From Mycogone perniciosa (Eukaryota > Ascomycota > Sordariomycetes > Hypocreales > Hypocreaceae), in assembly GCA_025331125.1 (NCBI GenBank), contig JAOALB010000321.1:1-18766 (forward strand): a stretch of DNA of 18,766 nucleotides, given 5' to 3'. Each line of letters starts with the position of its first letter. Positions within the stretch are counted from its first letter, which is position 1. This document shows positions 1 through 11,707 of the stretch, one piece after another. The notes beneath the pieces were generated by a model that saw only the letters and a program-made list of their open reading frames with translations, searched no databases and was not told the DNA's origin. The position numbers and the translations under genes are program-made.

Positions 1-300
1 AGCGATTATAAAGATAATAATTCGCGTAAGCCCTAGGCATTTAAAATATCTGCTAAAAGGGGGGGGGGGGTAACTACAGCAAGCTTTATAGGGAATATGC
101 CTTATTCTAGTGGGTTACAGCAGGCTTAATTGACTTTAGTAGGTAAAGGAGTCGTAGTTAGGAAGATAAACTCTTATACTGTATAGCAGGGATATCGCCG
201 GTTATAAAGTAACCTAGGTCTTTCGTCCCTAACCTTTATACTAGCTTTAATATAATAGTTTTCCTGCTATAACGATATAGGTTATTAGTATAGCTAATAA
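1..300. other. Less-decayed GC-richer stretch, no gene found
   Basis: This stretch is much richer in G and C than the DNA after it: 26 of 60 bases at 181-240 are G or C. It keeps CpG and CpA dinucleotides that are scarce elsewhere. I could not find a convincing reading frame, tRNA fold or inverted-repeat partner for it in the window. It may be the end of a younger insertion or unique DNA that RIP did not hit directly. It contains a run of 12 G near its start and two CCTAGG sites (33-38 and 213-218). Confidence 0.4.
59..70 (+). repeat. Homopolymer run of 12 G
   Basis: Twelve consecutive G lie between CTAAAA and TAACTAC. On the minus strand this reads GTTA followed by 12 C. Shorter C runs after TTA also occur inside the transposon family here, for example GTTACCCCC near 1152 and in A-prime near 11839. 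The run may therefore be an expanded version of such a tract; this link is only an inference. Long homopolymers are prone to length error. Confidence 0.8.
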
Positions 301-723
301 ACTGCAATAATAAAGAAACTTAAATGCATTTAACTTTAATAAAATATAATACTTTAAATAGCTTTCAAATTGTTTAAAAGTGCATATTAAAGCAGTTAAT
401 AAAGCTTATAAGTGATTTAAAAGCTTAAATATTAAAAATATTAAAGTCTTTTGTATAAACTTATTAAAAATTATTTAATATTATAGAATTAGCCTATGAA
501 AATATCAAAATAAATATAAATATAAAATTCAATTTAATTGCTTTTAAAAGAGAATTGTAATTATTATTATTTGAATAATATATATATAATAGCTTAAAGT
601 TTTTAATTTAAATAATTAAAAGTTTTATATATTGATTACTTTAAGAAATAATATTAAAGACTTTACTTTATATTAATTTATATTTACAACTTTTTTAACT
701 AAAAGTTAAGTAAATATTAAAAG
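301..723. other. AT-rich gene-free DNA
   Basis: Very AT-rich sequence with stop codons in all frames. I see no gene, RNA or clear repeat before the left end of element A. Confidence 0.6.
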
Positions 724-818
724 TACTGTTATTTATATAGATTAAAATTATTATTTATATGAATAGTCTATACGGTACTTGCAAAAGTCTCTTCATAGCT
801 CTTTATACTCTGTAACTT
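724..818 (+). repeat. Left terminal inverted repeat of element A
   Basis: This arm pairs with the reverse complement of 2612-2703. Similarity stops just after TGTAACTT, where the two ends diverge. Its outermost 17-bp motif carries a 2-base insertion (TACTGTTATTT against TACTATTT at the right end). Confidence 0.8.
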
Positions 819-1260
819 AATTCTTTATATAAAAGCTATTTATAGTATATTATACTACTTTTAATCATAAATTCTTATTACCCCTTATATTTATTTAAAG
901 AAATGATAATTATTCTCCTAGCTATATGGTTAATATAATTTTATTAATCCCCCCTTTAATTTTAGTTAAAGTTATAGCTGAGATATAGCTTTATTATAGT
1001 AATATTTTGGTGACCTATAAGCCTTTACAGCCTTTAAAACGCTAAAATAATAATTTAAAGCTTTATAGTATTTACTGTAAGTTAATAAAGCTATTTATTT
1101 TAAATTGTAAAGGGGCTTGCTAAATACTAGACTTTAATTAGTATATAGGCGGTTACCCCCTAAGTCGCCTTTTAAGTTGCCTTTGCCTTTTCTATAATTA
1201 CTATAACTATTAAGGTTATTAAGTCTATTATATAAAATTAATATAATCCCTACTACTATT

Positions 1261-2510
1261 ATTACTGCTATTAATGCGTTAAAGAGTAATTAATCTAAGC
1301 AGTTTCCTATTATTCAATAATTAGCGTCTTTTATAGAGATTTTAAATAATATTAAGGTTTTAAGTATAAAAAAGCAGTTTATTTGAATTTTAATATATAT
1401 AACCATTAATAAGATTCCCTTTATAAAATAGTAGCAGATTTATTAAAGGGTTTATGGGCTAGTATTATAGATATATATTATAGTTACTTAAAAGTTTATT
1501 AGCTTTACGCTTTTAAAAGATAAAGTAACTATATAGTAAAGTATATTATTATATAAAAGTGCTATAACAAAGTTAAAGCGGCTTTAACTTTTTTATATAA
1601 GTAAAGCTGTAATAGTAATTTAATATTATTAGGTAAAAGGGTTAATAGCTATATAATTAATATATATTGCAATATTACTCAACCATTAACCTATCAGTTA
1701 ACGTTGGGGTATTGTTTAATATAGCAATAAACCTATTAGCGTTAATATAGTATATATAAAGCTGCTATTATATATCTAGAAAAATATATTCAAAAAATGC
1801 CTTTAATTTTATTCTTAAAACTAAACTTTATATAGTCATAAAGATAATTATTTTAAAGGTATTTAATTCAAGTTTAGGTTATTATAAGGCTTTTGAAACC
1901 TTTTTTATAGATCTTTTAATAGTTATTATTAAAATCTTTTTAATAAAGAAGTATATAATTAGCAGAAGTTAAATGTTTAATCATATTAATTATTTTTTAG
2001 GTAGGAAATGCTTTATATTTAAAGAGGTTATACTTAAATATAAGCTAATTTTGAATTCGCTAATAATACATAACATAGGCAGAAGGGTTAAAAGATGAAG
2101 GGTAATTATATGAATAGCAGTTAATGTAATAAAACTACTTTTTATTAAATCTTTTTATTGCTGTTACTGTAAATTTAAAGGGGCAGTTAATTCTTTATGT
2201 TAATACCTTTTATACGCTAATGCTTATAACAGTTAGCTTTGTAAAATAATTACAATAAAAGTTATAGTATATTTCAATTATAGTTTTATTCAATTTATAA
2301 AGCGAGGAGCTACTATTAATAATAATAGCGCAGCTATTATTAAGAAAGAAATCCTATAGGAAAGAGATTAAGTTAAAAGAATTAAATAGAGGAGATAGTA
2401 GCGGAAATGGGATTTTACAGTTAGGTTTAGGCAAATCTAGCAGCCTTAAAGGCGACTGCAGCCAGCTATAATTTTTATTTTTAAGATTAGGGCATTTAAT
2501 ATGATTAAAG
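1261..2510 (+). pseudogene. Decayed transposase relic, tentatively Fot1/pogo-like
   Basis: The relic reads in two plus frames. The frame starting at 1261 runs to about 1680; the frame with codons starting at 1760 continues to about 2510, so at least one frameshift lies at roughly 1680-1760. From 1760 to 2356 there are 199 codons with only five stops (1970 TAA, 2096 TGA, 2111 TGA, 2201 TAA, 2234 TAG), where about 19 would be expected at this composition. The 3' part (2357-2449) has seven TAG or TAA codons in a basic, Q-like context (KKEIL, ERD, VKRIK, RR), as expected if CAG and CAA became stops by RIP. This basic helical tail resembles the C-terminal region of fungal Fot1/pogo transposases, whose known pattern is KG, then A, then SAALL, then a charged helix. 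The 5' part has AINALKSN, reminiscent of the start of pogo HTH regions. The catalytic DDE residues could not be placed with confidence. The coding status is well supported; the family is tentative. Confidence 0.6.
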
Positions 2511-2611
2511 CTAGTTATCTCTTCAGATTAAATTAATAGAGGGTTAATAGGAATATTTATTATTATAATAGCGCTAATAAGATTATTATAGTGGTGTTAT
2601 TGCTGTGGTTT

Positions 2612-2703
2612 AAGTTGCAGAGTGTAAGGAGCTATAGGGAGATTTTTGCGGGTAGTGTATAGACTATCTGTATAAATAGCAATTTTTATCTATATAAATA
2701 GTA
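2612..2703 (-). repeat. Right terminal inverted repeat of element A
   Basis: This is the partner of 724-818. It carries the two 17-bp motifs at 2665-2681 and 2687-2703 (both read on the minus strand), with a 5-base spacer, giving the 22-bp period shared with elements B1 and B2. Confidence 0.8.
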
Positions 2704-3561
2704 CTATTTAAAGAATAAATAAACTATATTTTATTAATTAAGTTAATCAAAAATAAAAATTATAGCTTTTATTTGATAATAAAGAATTTAAATTAATTAA
2801 TATTAATAGAAAGTGAATAATATTACTTATATAATACGTTATATATTAAGAAAATATATACTAATTGAATTAAATATAATATATTAATAAACACTTTAAG
2901 TATTTTATTAATCTCATAATTATACTCTATGAATTAACTTTAATTATTTTGCTAATAATATTACGCTTGTTAATTAAAATAAAAGGTTGAAAATAAAGTT
3001 TATAAACTATAATATTAATTTCCCTTTATTATATTTACCCTACTAAACTTAAAATTCAATACATTTACCCTTTACAATATTACAGTTAATACTTTAAAAA
3101 GTTAATAAACATTAATTAAGTTTTATTATATTAATAGTGATGTTATGAATAATATTATTTAATAAGTAGTGTTATATACTATTTAATACATAATTTTATA
3201 TATTATTTACTATAATATTAATGTATTTATAAAAAGAATTAAAAATAATACAATAAAATAAAAATAAATAAAAATAATGTATGTAAGCTTTTGAATTAAA
3301 TATAATATAAATATATTAATATTATAAAACTATATAATAATTAAACTGGTATATAAAATAAAGATATTAAAGAAAATCAATTAAAATATATTATATATAG
3401 TTTAATAAAAGAGATTTATACTTCATATAATAAATATACCATTTTATATCCGCAATGAATAATATACTAGACTATAGATATATTTTAGATATACTAAATA
3501 TAAAGTTAAAGATATAGGCATATTAAATAAAATAATATAAACTTTTAGGCCAGGTTATAAA
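2704..3561. other. AT-rich gene-free DNA
   Basis: A-rich and T-rich sequence with almost no C or G, many TATA-like runs and stops in every frame. I see no gene or repeat boundary in it. Confidence 0.6.
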
Positions 3562-3693
3562 AGCGATTAATAACCTATATAAATACTAATAAATATATAT
3601 ATATATATATAACTAATATTATAGTTATAGGCAGTAAACTTAATAATAATAATTATTATAAATAACAATATTAGTAAAGAGTATTATAATTGT
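3562..3693 (+). repeat. Inverted repeat arm 1
   Basis: This arm matches the reverse complement of 4992-5122 over about 130 bp. Shared landmarks are AACTAATATTATAG, CAGTAAACTTAATAATAATA and an (AT)n run next to them. Most differences are C/T or G/A (for example GGCAGT here against AACAGT in the other arm), which is the RIP pattern. Weaker similarity seems to continue inward to about 3800. The two arms may be copies of one element in opposite orientation, for example two LTRs, or the TIRs of a ~1.56-kb element; the sequence does not decide this. Confidence 0.75.
3593..3611. repeat. (AT)n microsatellite in inverted repeat arm 1
   Basis: Nine AT units followed by A. The matching (TA)8 run in the other arm lies at 5075-5090, so the run was already present when the two arms were copies of one sequence. 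Confidence 0.85.
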
Positions 3694-4991
3694 TTAAATA
3701 TATATTAAATATTAAAAGGAATGTAATAGTAAAGTTTATTATTAAATTACTTTATATATATATAAAAATATTAATAACAGTTTAAAAAAGCTATATTTTT
3801 ATATTTTTATTAATGTTTTATAAATTATATGATTAAAGCAAAAGAAATTAATAAAACTTTTAAACTATATTTAGAAATATAAAATAAAATTACTTTATAT
3901 AATTATTTTTTTAAATTTGGTATTAAATAAATAATTAAAAACATTATATATAAAAAATAAAAAATATAAATATAATGATAATGAATAAAATAAACAAACT
4001 TTATATATGTATTATTAATATAATATTAATTTATTTATAAATCTTTTGTTTAAAAATGATAAAAATTATTTCTGTTAATTAATTAATAAAATTAAAATAA
4101 AATATATATTATATTCTTTTCTTTAATCTTTAAATAAATTATTAGAATGCGCTTAAAATAGCTATATATGAAAATAATATAACCGTTTATTTATATAATT
4201 TATCATATATATAAAACATATATATATATATTTCTATAATATAAATCCTACAAAAATAATAATTCTATTTAATTTAATAAATTATATTAATTAAATATAG
4301 TTATTTAATATTTTTAAAAATACGAAGTTATAATCTTATTATATAATCATATCAAAAATATAATAATGTATATTATAGTCTTATTAAGCTAACTGTTAAA
4401 TAAAGGAATCTAGACTAGAGTAGCAGTATATAATAATATATATAATAGAGGTCCTGTATAGTGACTTTAATGTATGCCAATGCATATATTAACTCCCCCC
4501 TTTAAGAAATATTATAGTTATTTTAACTTTTATTATTCCTCCTGTTTATTTATTATAAAGTAAAGTTAAATATGGTTAAAGTAAAAATATAAAAAGATAA
4601 TAGGAATAAATATAAATAAAAGGGAAAAAAAGAAAAAGGAAATAAAAGTAAAAGTAAAAAAGAAAAAAACATTTATTAATTTTCTTTTAAGTTTATATAT
4701 TTAATTGTCTTTATTAACTGTTTAATATATAAACTAATATTAATACGCTATATATTTATATTTATAAGTCTTTTACCTTTTTTACTAACTGTATTTAATA
4801 GTTTGATTTTCTTCTTTTACTTTTATTGTATTATAAAATTTAAAAGTAGCTAAGTTAAAGTATATTAAAGTTTTTAATTTACTTTAATTAGCTTTTTAAT
4901 AGTATTTATATATTTATTTATTAAACTAATCAATATTGATATTATTTTTTATAACTTTTTAAACTATAATTTTGTTTATTTAATATATTTA
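3694..4991. other. Spacer between the inverted repeat arms, no gene
   Basis: AT-rich DNA with no readable gene. At 4393-4500 it is slightly richer in GC and ends in CCCCCCTTTAA (4495-4505), a motif also found in element A at 949-959. A long purine tract follows at 4618-4669. Confidence 0.5.
4618..4669 (+). repeat. Purine-rich tract at a strand-composition switch
   Basis: Forty-nine of 52 bases are purine, with an unbroken purine run at 4618-4642. The DNA before it is A-rich on the plus strand and the DNA after it becomes T-rich for about 5 kb. A polypurine tract of a retroelement is one possible origin, but I see no adjacent LTR boundary to support that. Simple-sequence expansion is equally possible. 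Confidence 0.6.
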
Positions 4992-5122
4992 CATAATTAT
5001 ATTACTATTTAATAATATTAATATTAATAATAATTATTATTATTAAGTTTACTGTTTATAGCTATAATATTAGTTATATATATATATATATTTATTAATA
5101 TTTATATAAAGTATTAATTACT
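4992..5122 (-). repeat. Inverted repeat arm 2
   Basis: This is the reverse-complement partner of 3562-3693. It is the more decayed arm: where arm 1 keeps C or G this arm usually has T or A. It sits at the left edge of the long T-rich block and contains a (TA)8 run at 5075-5090. Confidence 0.75.
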
Positions 5123-8100
5123 ATATATTTCGTTTATATAATTATAATTAAACTCTTTTATTTTTTTAATTTGTGTGTTATTATTATTCTCTTTATTTCT
5201 TTAAATTATTTTTTAGTTCTATTAAAACTGTTTATATTAAAGGGTTTTTATTATTAATTATACAGTAATCTTTAATAGCAATGAATATAAAGGTAAATAT
5301 TTTATAATCTATATAAATATTAATTAACTTTTATTAATACTATACTTTTTTTTAATATTAAGAATAATAATAATAATCATTATTATTATAGCTAATAGAC
5401 TATAAGCCTTTTTATAGCTTGACTCTATTTTTTAACTTTTATTCACTTTTTATTTATATTTTGATATTTTGATTAAATAAAAAGCATTTTTATCACTTTG
5501 TCTATTAATATATATTTTTTAAATGATCCTTTTATATCATTATATTATTATATATCTTTTTTATTATATTTGGAAATTAAAGTTTTAATCAAATCTTTTA
5601 ATATTAATGTAAACAAAGTTCATTTTTTATAATATAATTTTAATATTAACTGCTTTTGTAGTAATATAATAATTTACTACTTTCATAAAATTAAATTAAA
5701 TTATTTCAATTAATAAAATAAATATTTAAATTAATAGTAATATATTTATATAATGTCATAATAGTATATAAAATAACATATAAAGCAGATAAAGATATAT
5801 AATTAAGAACTCTTTAAAAAAGCAATAATTTAAAAAAAACTGTTTTTTATACAATTTAAATTTATAGTAAAGGGTGTAAAAGTTAATAGCTATTTATATT
5901 CATTGTTTACTTTATAATATTTATACTTTTCTATATTTATTATTTATTAATGTTTAAAATAAAGAAATAACTTTTAAAATAAAAGTTTTTTTAATATTAT
6001 TTTTATAGCTTTTATTAATAATTATATTTTAAGATTTATTTATAAAAGTCTTTAATTAAATATTCCTTTTTAAATCTTTATATAATATTTATTATTATTA
6101 AAATTAATTACTTTGATTTAATTTATTTATTATATTTTATATTATATCTTTTTTATTAAATTAAATACTATATTTAAAAAAAGAACTTCTTTTTAATTTA
6201 GTTATTTTTTTATTATATAATTTAGTTTTTATTCTCTTTTACCTTTAATTATTATTAAACTTAATAGTTCTGTTTATTTATTAAATAAATTTACTTTTTC
6301 AAGCTTAAATATAAATATGCTATGAAAACAATATTATATATTTTCTATTTTAATCAAACCTTTAATTCATACATTAATAAATTAACGTTTTTAATTACTT
6401 TAAAAAGTTATATTTACTATTAAAATTATTTTTAAAATAGCTTTTTAAATAAATAATATCCTTTATAAAGTTTTAAATATTTCTTATTTTTTATTTAAAA
6501 TTCTATTAGCTTCTATAATTTATTATATAAATATTTAGCGTTTATTACTATAATATATATTATATACTATACTTTTTTATTTATATAATATAATATATTT
6601 ATTACTTTTTAATTTATGTTTAAATTTTATTTAAATTAATTTGTTAATTTATTTAATCAAAATTTAAGTATAATTCTATTTAATAATCTTTTTAATAAAC
6701 TATTAATAGTATTATATACGATAAATTATAAAAATAAAATACCCTTTTTAAAAGATACTTTCAATATTATTATGTAATATAATATTATTATTTTTATTAT
6801 TTAATTTTTATATTTAGAACTTTTATATATTTATAAATAATTGTTAATATTAAACTTGAATTAAATTTTTTATTTTTTAAAGATTTATTATTAAAAGTTA
6901 AAACATAAATCCTTTATTCTAATTATTAATAATAACTTTGAAGATATTTTAATTATAACGTTATAATCGTTATAAAACTATTTATATTTATTTCATTAAC
7001 TTCTAAAACTATTAAAAAAAACTTAAATTATGTTAAAGACTATTTAAATAAATTTTATAATAGTTTATTTATTGTATAATTTATTTTAGGGTTTAATAGA
7101 AAAATAATGCCTTTAAAGTAATAGTTATTTTGTATATATTAATATAAAAACTGTTATTATAAACTGGTTTTTAAAATTTATAATATATTGTTTTAAAGTA
7201 TATATAATAATTTTATTTTATTATATTTAATTTAAAAAAAACAATTCTTTACTGTAAATAATAGCTATATTTTATAATTCTCTTTTTAATATTAATTAAA
7301 TATTTATATTTAACTTTCTTTTATTTTTTAATATTTTCATTATTTAAGTTAACTTTTTATTAAAACTATACCTTTTTATAAACTCTAATTTCATACCTTT
7401 TTATATTTATATAATTATTATAGTGAAATATATTATTCTTTATCAAACATTATTTAATCTATTTAATACTTTTAAATAATTAATATGTTTTCACTTTTTA
7501 TTATATATTTTATGTTTTATTATTAATAGTTAAAATAATATATTTAAAATTAAAAATATATAAGCTACAATATGATATATACTCAATTAAAATTAACTTA
7601 AATAAATTAAGATATTTATTAATCAATAGTTTACCTTTATTAACTTTAATATTAATATTATAATATAATTTACTATTCCTTTTATTATTATATACTTTAT
7701 TAAAATAATTATATTTAATTATAATAATTAAACTATGACGTTTAGCTTTTTATATATTTATATTATATATATTACTTTTAACTTTATTAATTTAAAGTAT
7801 TATTTTAATTTTAATAAATTTTAATCAAAAAATAAAATAAATTACATTTTTATTATAATAAAATATAATTATATTAATTCTTTTGTAATATAAAAATATT
7901 CAGTTATTAAAGTTATAATAATATAGTGTTATTTCTTGTATTAAATAGCTTTATAATATTTAAAATAACTCCTTTTTAATATTTATTAATTTAGATATAA
8001 CTTTTTATATTTTCAAGGCTTTTACTTTTTTATGCATTTTTAAATTTTAATTTCCGTTTTATATAGCTATATTAATAATATTATTTTAAATTTATTAATA

Positions 8101-9950
8101 TTATAAATATTGTAATTTCTTTAATACTTTTATTTAACTTATTATAACATTAAATTTAAAAATATATCTTTGTTTAATTTTATAATAATTCTTTTTATAA
8201 TATAATAATATATATACTTTTATTATAATTATTTCGATATTTAATTTCTTTATTCTTTATTAATTTTAAGTAATTTTAATACTTTTATATTAATTTTAAT
8301 TTATCTACTATAAAAATATCTATATTTAAAACAATATTATAATTAATCTTTATTCATTAAAATATTACAATATTTTATATTTACTCCTATTATTATAAAT
8401 TTCATTTTTAAATTTAATTTAAAGTTTATTTTTATATATTTATATTTTATTAAATATAATACTTTTTTAATATACTTTGGTTATTTTATTTTATTAAAAA
8501 AATATAATTTATATTTCCTTTTAATAAATTATATTACTTTTTATTTCTTTTAATAAGAATACTAATATTTCTTTTTATATCTTTTTGTTTAAATTGAAGT
8601 CTAATATTTTTACTTTTAATTTATTATAGCTCTTAATAAAGATATTTTATTAAATTAATTTATTTATTAAAATATATGTTATATTTTCAATATTTATATT
8701 AATTATTTGTATTAATTTTATATACATTAAATAATAGTTTAAAGTGCTTAAATAGAAGTAATAGTTATTTAATCTTTTTAATTTTTAATTTAACTTTTGA
8801 TTTTATTATATTAAATTTTATATAAATAGACTTTATAATTTAAATATTGAAGTTATATTCTTTAATATAATTAATAATAGTAACTTTATTAATAGCTTAA
8901 TATTTATTTATTGTTAATTATTTCTTTAATTCTTTAACTTTGTCCTTTAAAATGAATATAAATATATTTACTTTTTCCGTTTTAATAGTAAATATAATTA
9001 TTTTAAATATATTATTTTACTTTTTATTAATAAAAGTATTACCTATTACTTTAATAATTTTTGTTTTTACATTAACCTTTTTATAATAATATAAATTATA
9101 TATGTATTTAATATTATGCTTTGTTTATTTATAACATATATTATTCAATTTTATTTATTTATATTCATTATAGTTTTAAATATAATTATTATATATTTAC
9201 TTTTTTCTATTTATAGAATATATAATTAAATATAATATAGTTAATATATACTTTTTATAATATAACATAATAGTATTTAATAAAAAGGGTTTATTAGCTA
9301 TTATTTATAATATTTATTATTTTTTATACAAATAATTAAAGTAGTTATTTAACTTTATTATTATATTAAACCCAAATAATATCTTTTATAAAAATAGGTT
9401 AATCTAAATATAAATTTAAATAAGCTATTAATTTAAAGTAATAAAGCTAATAGCTTTAACTATTTAAATAAATTATATAGTTTATTTTTTAATATCTTTA
9501 TTATTTAATTACAAAATATTAATTTATCAAATTTAAGTTTTCCTTTTAAATGATTATAAAAGCTTTATATAAATTATCTTTATTTATTTTAAATGTATTA
9601 TATTATTATTAATACTTTTTATACATAAATTTATATTATCTTAAATAATATTACTATCTATTTTAATAATATTTATTTTTTTATAACATTCATTTGACTT
9701 AAAATTAAAAAATTTAATTTCTATTAATTCTTATTTATTATAAGCGCTATTACTTTATATAAGTATAATTAATTGTAGTTAATTTAAAATATTTTAATTT
9801 ATCTTTAAAATATATTTAAAGAATATATAAAATTCTTTATTAAATAATATTATTAATAAAATAGTTGCTTTTATTAACTAATGTTTTATTTAAAGCGTTT
9901 AGTTATTTATAAATAATATTTAATATTCAAATTTCACTAAATATTTACTC
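5123..9950 (-). other. Long T-rich decayed block, probable remnant of a minus-strand retroelement
   Basis: About 4.8 kb with no open frame of useful length. The plus strand is T-rich and has more C than G throughout (8041-8220: A70 T96 C10 G4). This suggests that the former coding strand was the minus strand, since retroelement coding strands are often A-rich. Minus-strand readings are rich in K, N, I and stop codons that could derive from Q or W. The length fits the internal part of an LTR retrotransposon, but I found no flanking direct LTR pair, primer binding site or integrase motif. The only partial match to a known domain is at 6710-7123. Several unrelated relics could equally be merged here. 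Confidence 0.35.
6710..7123 (-). pseudogene. Possible Ty3/gypsy reverse transcriptase relic (weak)
   Basis: Read on the minus strand in one unbroken frame (codons ending at 7123, 7120 and so on), the order of weak matches fits a Ty3/gypsy reverse transcriptase. YYFKGIIFLLNP at 7088-7123 resembles the family block around MPFGLTNAP. NEININS at 6977-6997 lies where YLDDILIYS is expected. TIIYKYIKVLNIKI near 6808-6849 resembles the block FLG, then IS, then GI, then DP, then K. FYFYNLSYII at 6710-6739 resembles FANFYRRFI. The NEININS-to-FYNLSYII distance of about 84 codons is close to the family's roughly 80. Against this, about 14 stops interrupt the reading, close to chance density, and the catalytic aspartates are not intact. 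I treat it as a suggestion only. Confidence 0.3.
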
Positions 9951-10261
9951 CTGTAAACATGTATTATAAACAACTAACTATAACATTTCCATTATAAATA
10001 TTAGTAATAATATAAGAACTATGTTAACTATAAAGTAATAGGTTATAAAAGTATTTCTATTCGTTTAATTACTTTATATTTTTACTATATTAATATATAT
10101 ACTATTTATCGCTATTTCTAACTTATTATTATTAATATATTGAATCTCTTATTATTAGAAACATGTTAAAGACATTATGACTTTTAAACTATTATTGAAA
10201 TAGTTTAAAGCACCTTTTTAGTAATTTAATTATACATTTAATTACCTGTTAAGTCAATATA

Positions 10262-10317
10262 ATTCTATAAAGAAATTATGAATTTAAATAAAAGCCAATG
10301 AAAGTTCTTTATAGAAT
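10262..10317. repeat. Perfect 13-bp inverted repeat (hairpin)
   Basis: ATTCTATAAAGAA at 10262-10274 is the exact reverse complement of TTCTTTATAGAAT at 10305-10317, with a 30-base loop. No T run or gene end is associated with it, so I do not call it a terminator. It could be the trace of a tiny inverted-repeat element or chance in AT-rich DNA. Confidence 0.6.
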
Positions 10318-11539
10318 ATAGCTTTATAGCTTTATAATTTTATTACCTATTAAAATATTTTTCTATATTAAATCTTTCAAGCTATTACTATTTTACCTTA
10401 TACCCTATTTATATTACCTGCAGCTACTATAAATATTAACTTTATCCTCAATAATTAGAATAGCCCGAATAAAGACTACAATAATTTAATTAAATAGTTA
10501 ATAAAGAAATTAGCTAATATATTATTTAATAAAAAGCGAAAAAAAAGGTTTTATTATAACTGCCTTAAAACCTTTTTAACTTTATAAAAACCTATATAAC
10601 CTTTTACAATCTTTCTTTATAATAATATGCTACTATTACTAAAAAGTTTAATTGTGGTAAATATATAATCTGAATACTAAAACTTAGTTAAATTATATTA
10701 TTTCTGTTAGACTATAGCTAATAATGCCTTTCTACTTATATAAATATTCATATACTTATATTCTTATATATCAAATATAAGTATATTATTATTACTTTAA
10801 TTATTAATAAGACCAAGTAAAAGTATTTTTATTGAATACTAAATAACTATTATAGCTACAGCCTTTCTTTTGATTTATTTATTTATATATATAATAGTTA
10901 TTATTTGTAAATTTATAACTAAATATAAATGAAATAATGTATTAGTAAAACTAGAAGTATTAAAAGGGAATCAGCCCGTTTTATTATATATTCATAATTA
11001 AAAGTATAACAAGTTTATTTTTTAATATATAATATATATTATTATTATTAATAGTTATAGTAAAAAGCTTTTAAAGGTATAATTACTATTACAACTTTAA
11101 TTGAATTACTTTGATGGAATAATAGTAAATGTTATATTAACTATCATACAAATAATTATATTATAATTAGCGTTTAGATTTATATACAATATAAAGTAAG
11201 GCATATGTAGCTTTTATGGTCTCAAGTTTGATAATATATATAGTATTTATAAAAATAAAACATATTCCTTTTCATTTAGAAAGTCACTATTTATCAATCT
11301 TTACTTACTTTTATATTAGATTTAATAAATATTTTAAATAACAACTATAAATAGTTTTATAAATAGGTTTATTGTATTTATTAATAACTAATAGTATTTA
11401 AATTAATCATTAATATTATAAATAAAAAGTTGATATTTTAAAATAATTAAAAAAAGGTTTTCTTTTATATCATATAATATTTCTATATTTGTATAATAGT
11501 TAACTGAAAACTTCATTATAGTAAACAACCTTTAATAAG

Positions 11540-11566
11540 AATAAAAACAATAAAAACAATAAAAAC
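11540..11566 (+). repeat. Three tandem copies of a 9-bp unit
   Basis: AATAAAAAC is repeated three times without mismatch, followed by AACTTTT. Confidence 0.85.
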
Positions 11567-11707
11567 AACTTTTATAAATTTAATAAACTATATATTTTTA
11601 ATAAGACATATAAAAGACTTTAAAATTAACCTCTTCGCTTTTATAGTTAAAGATAGTATATAAAACTATGATAGTATATTTAAATATAATAATATATTTT
11701 GAAGTAG

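Larger units (their letters stand above)
724..2703 (+). mobile_element. Element A: RIP-decayed Tc1/mariner-type DNA transposon, ~1980 bp
   Basis: The ends are imperfect TIRs of about 95 bp (724-818 and 2612-2703). Their inner parts align base for base apart from mostly C/T and G/A differences; both contain the motif ATAGTCTATAC and end at TGTAACTT or TGCAACTT. The right TIR holds two 17-bp motifs, TACTATTTATATAGATA and TGCTATTTATACAGATA on the minus strand, with starts 22 bp apart. The left TIR keeps a degraded version. TA lies at both outer edges (724-725 and 2702-2703), which would fit a TA target duplication, but TA is common here so this is weak. Inside is a plus-strand transposase relic. 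The size matches fungal Fot1/pogo-type elements of about 1.9-2 kb. A short derivative of the same element lies at 11708-12100 in the same orientation. The element cannot be active: its coding region has many stops and at least one frameshift. Confidence 0.8.
9951..11707. other. AT-rich gene-free DNA between the T-rich block and A-prime
   Basis: The strand bias of the previous block fades here. I find no intact gene. A short plus frame at 10417-10584 has only two stops in 56 codons and contains a basic stretch followed by YYNCLKT, faintly like a gag zinc knuckle, but the following His and Cys are absent. A perfect 13-bp hairpin lies at 10262-10317 and a 9-bp tandem repeat at 11540-11566. Confidence 0.45.
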
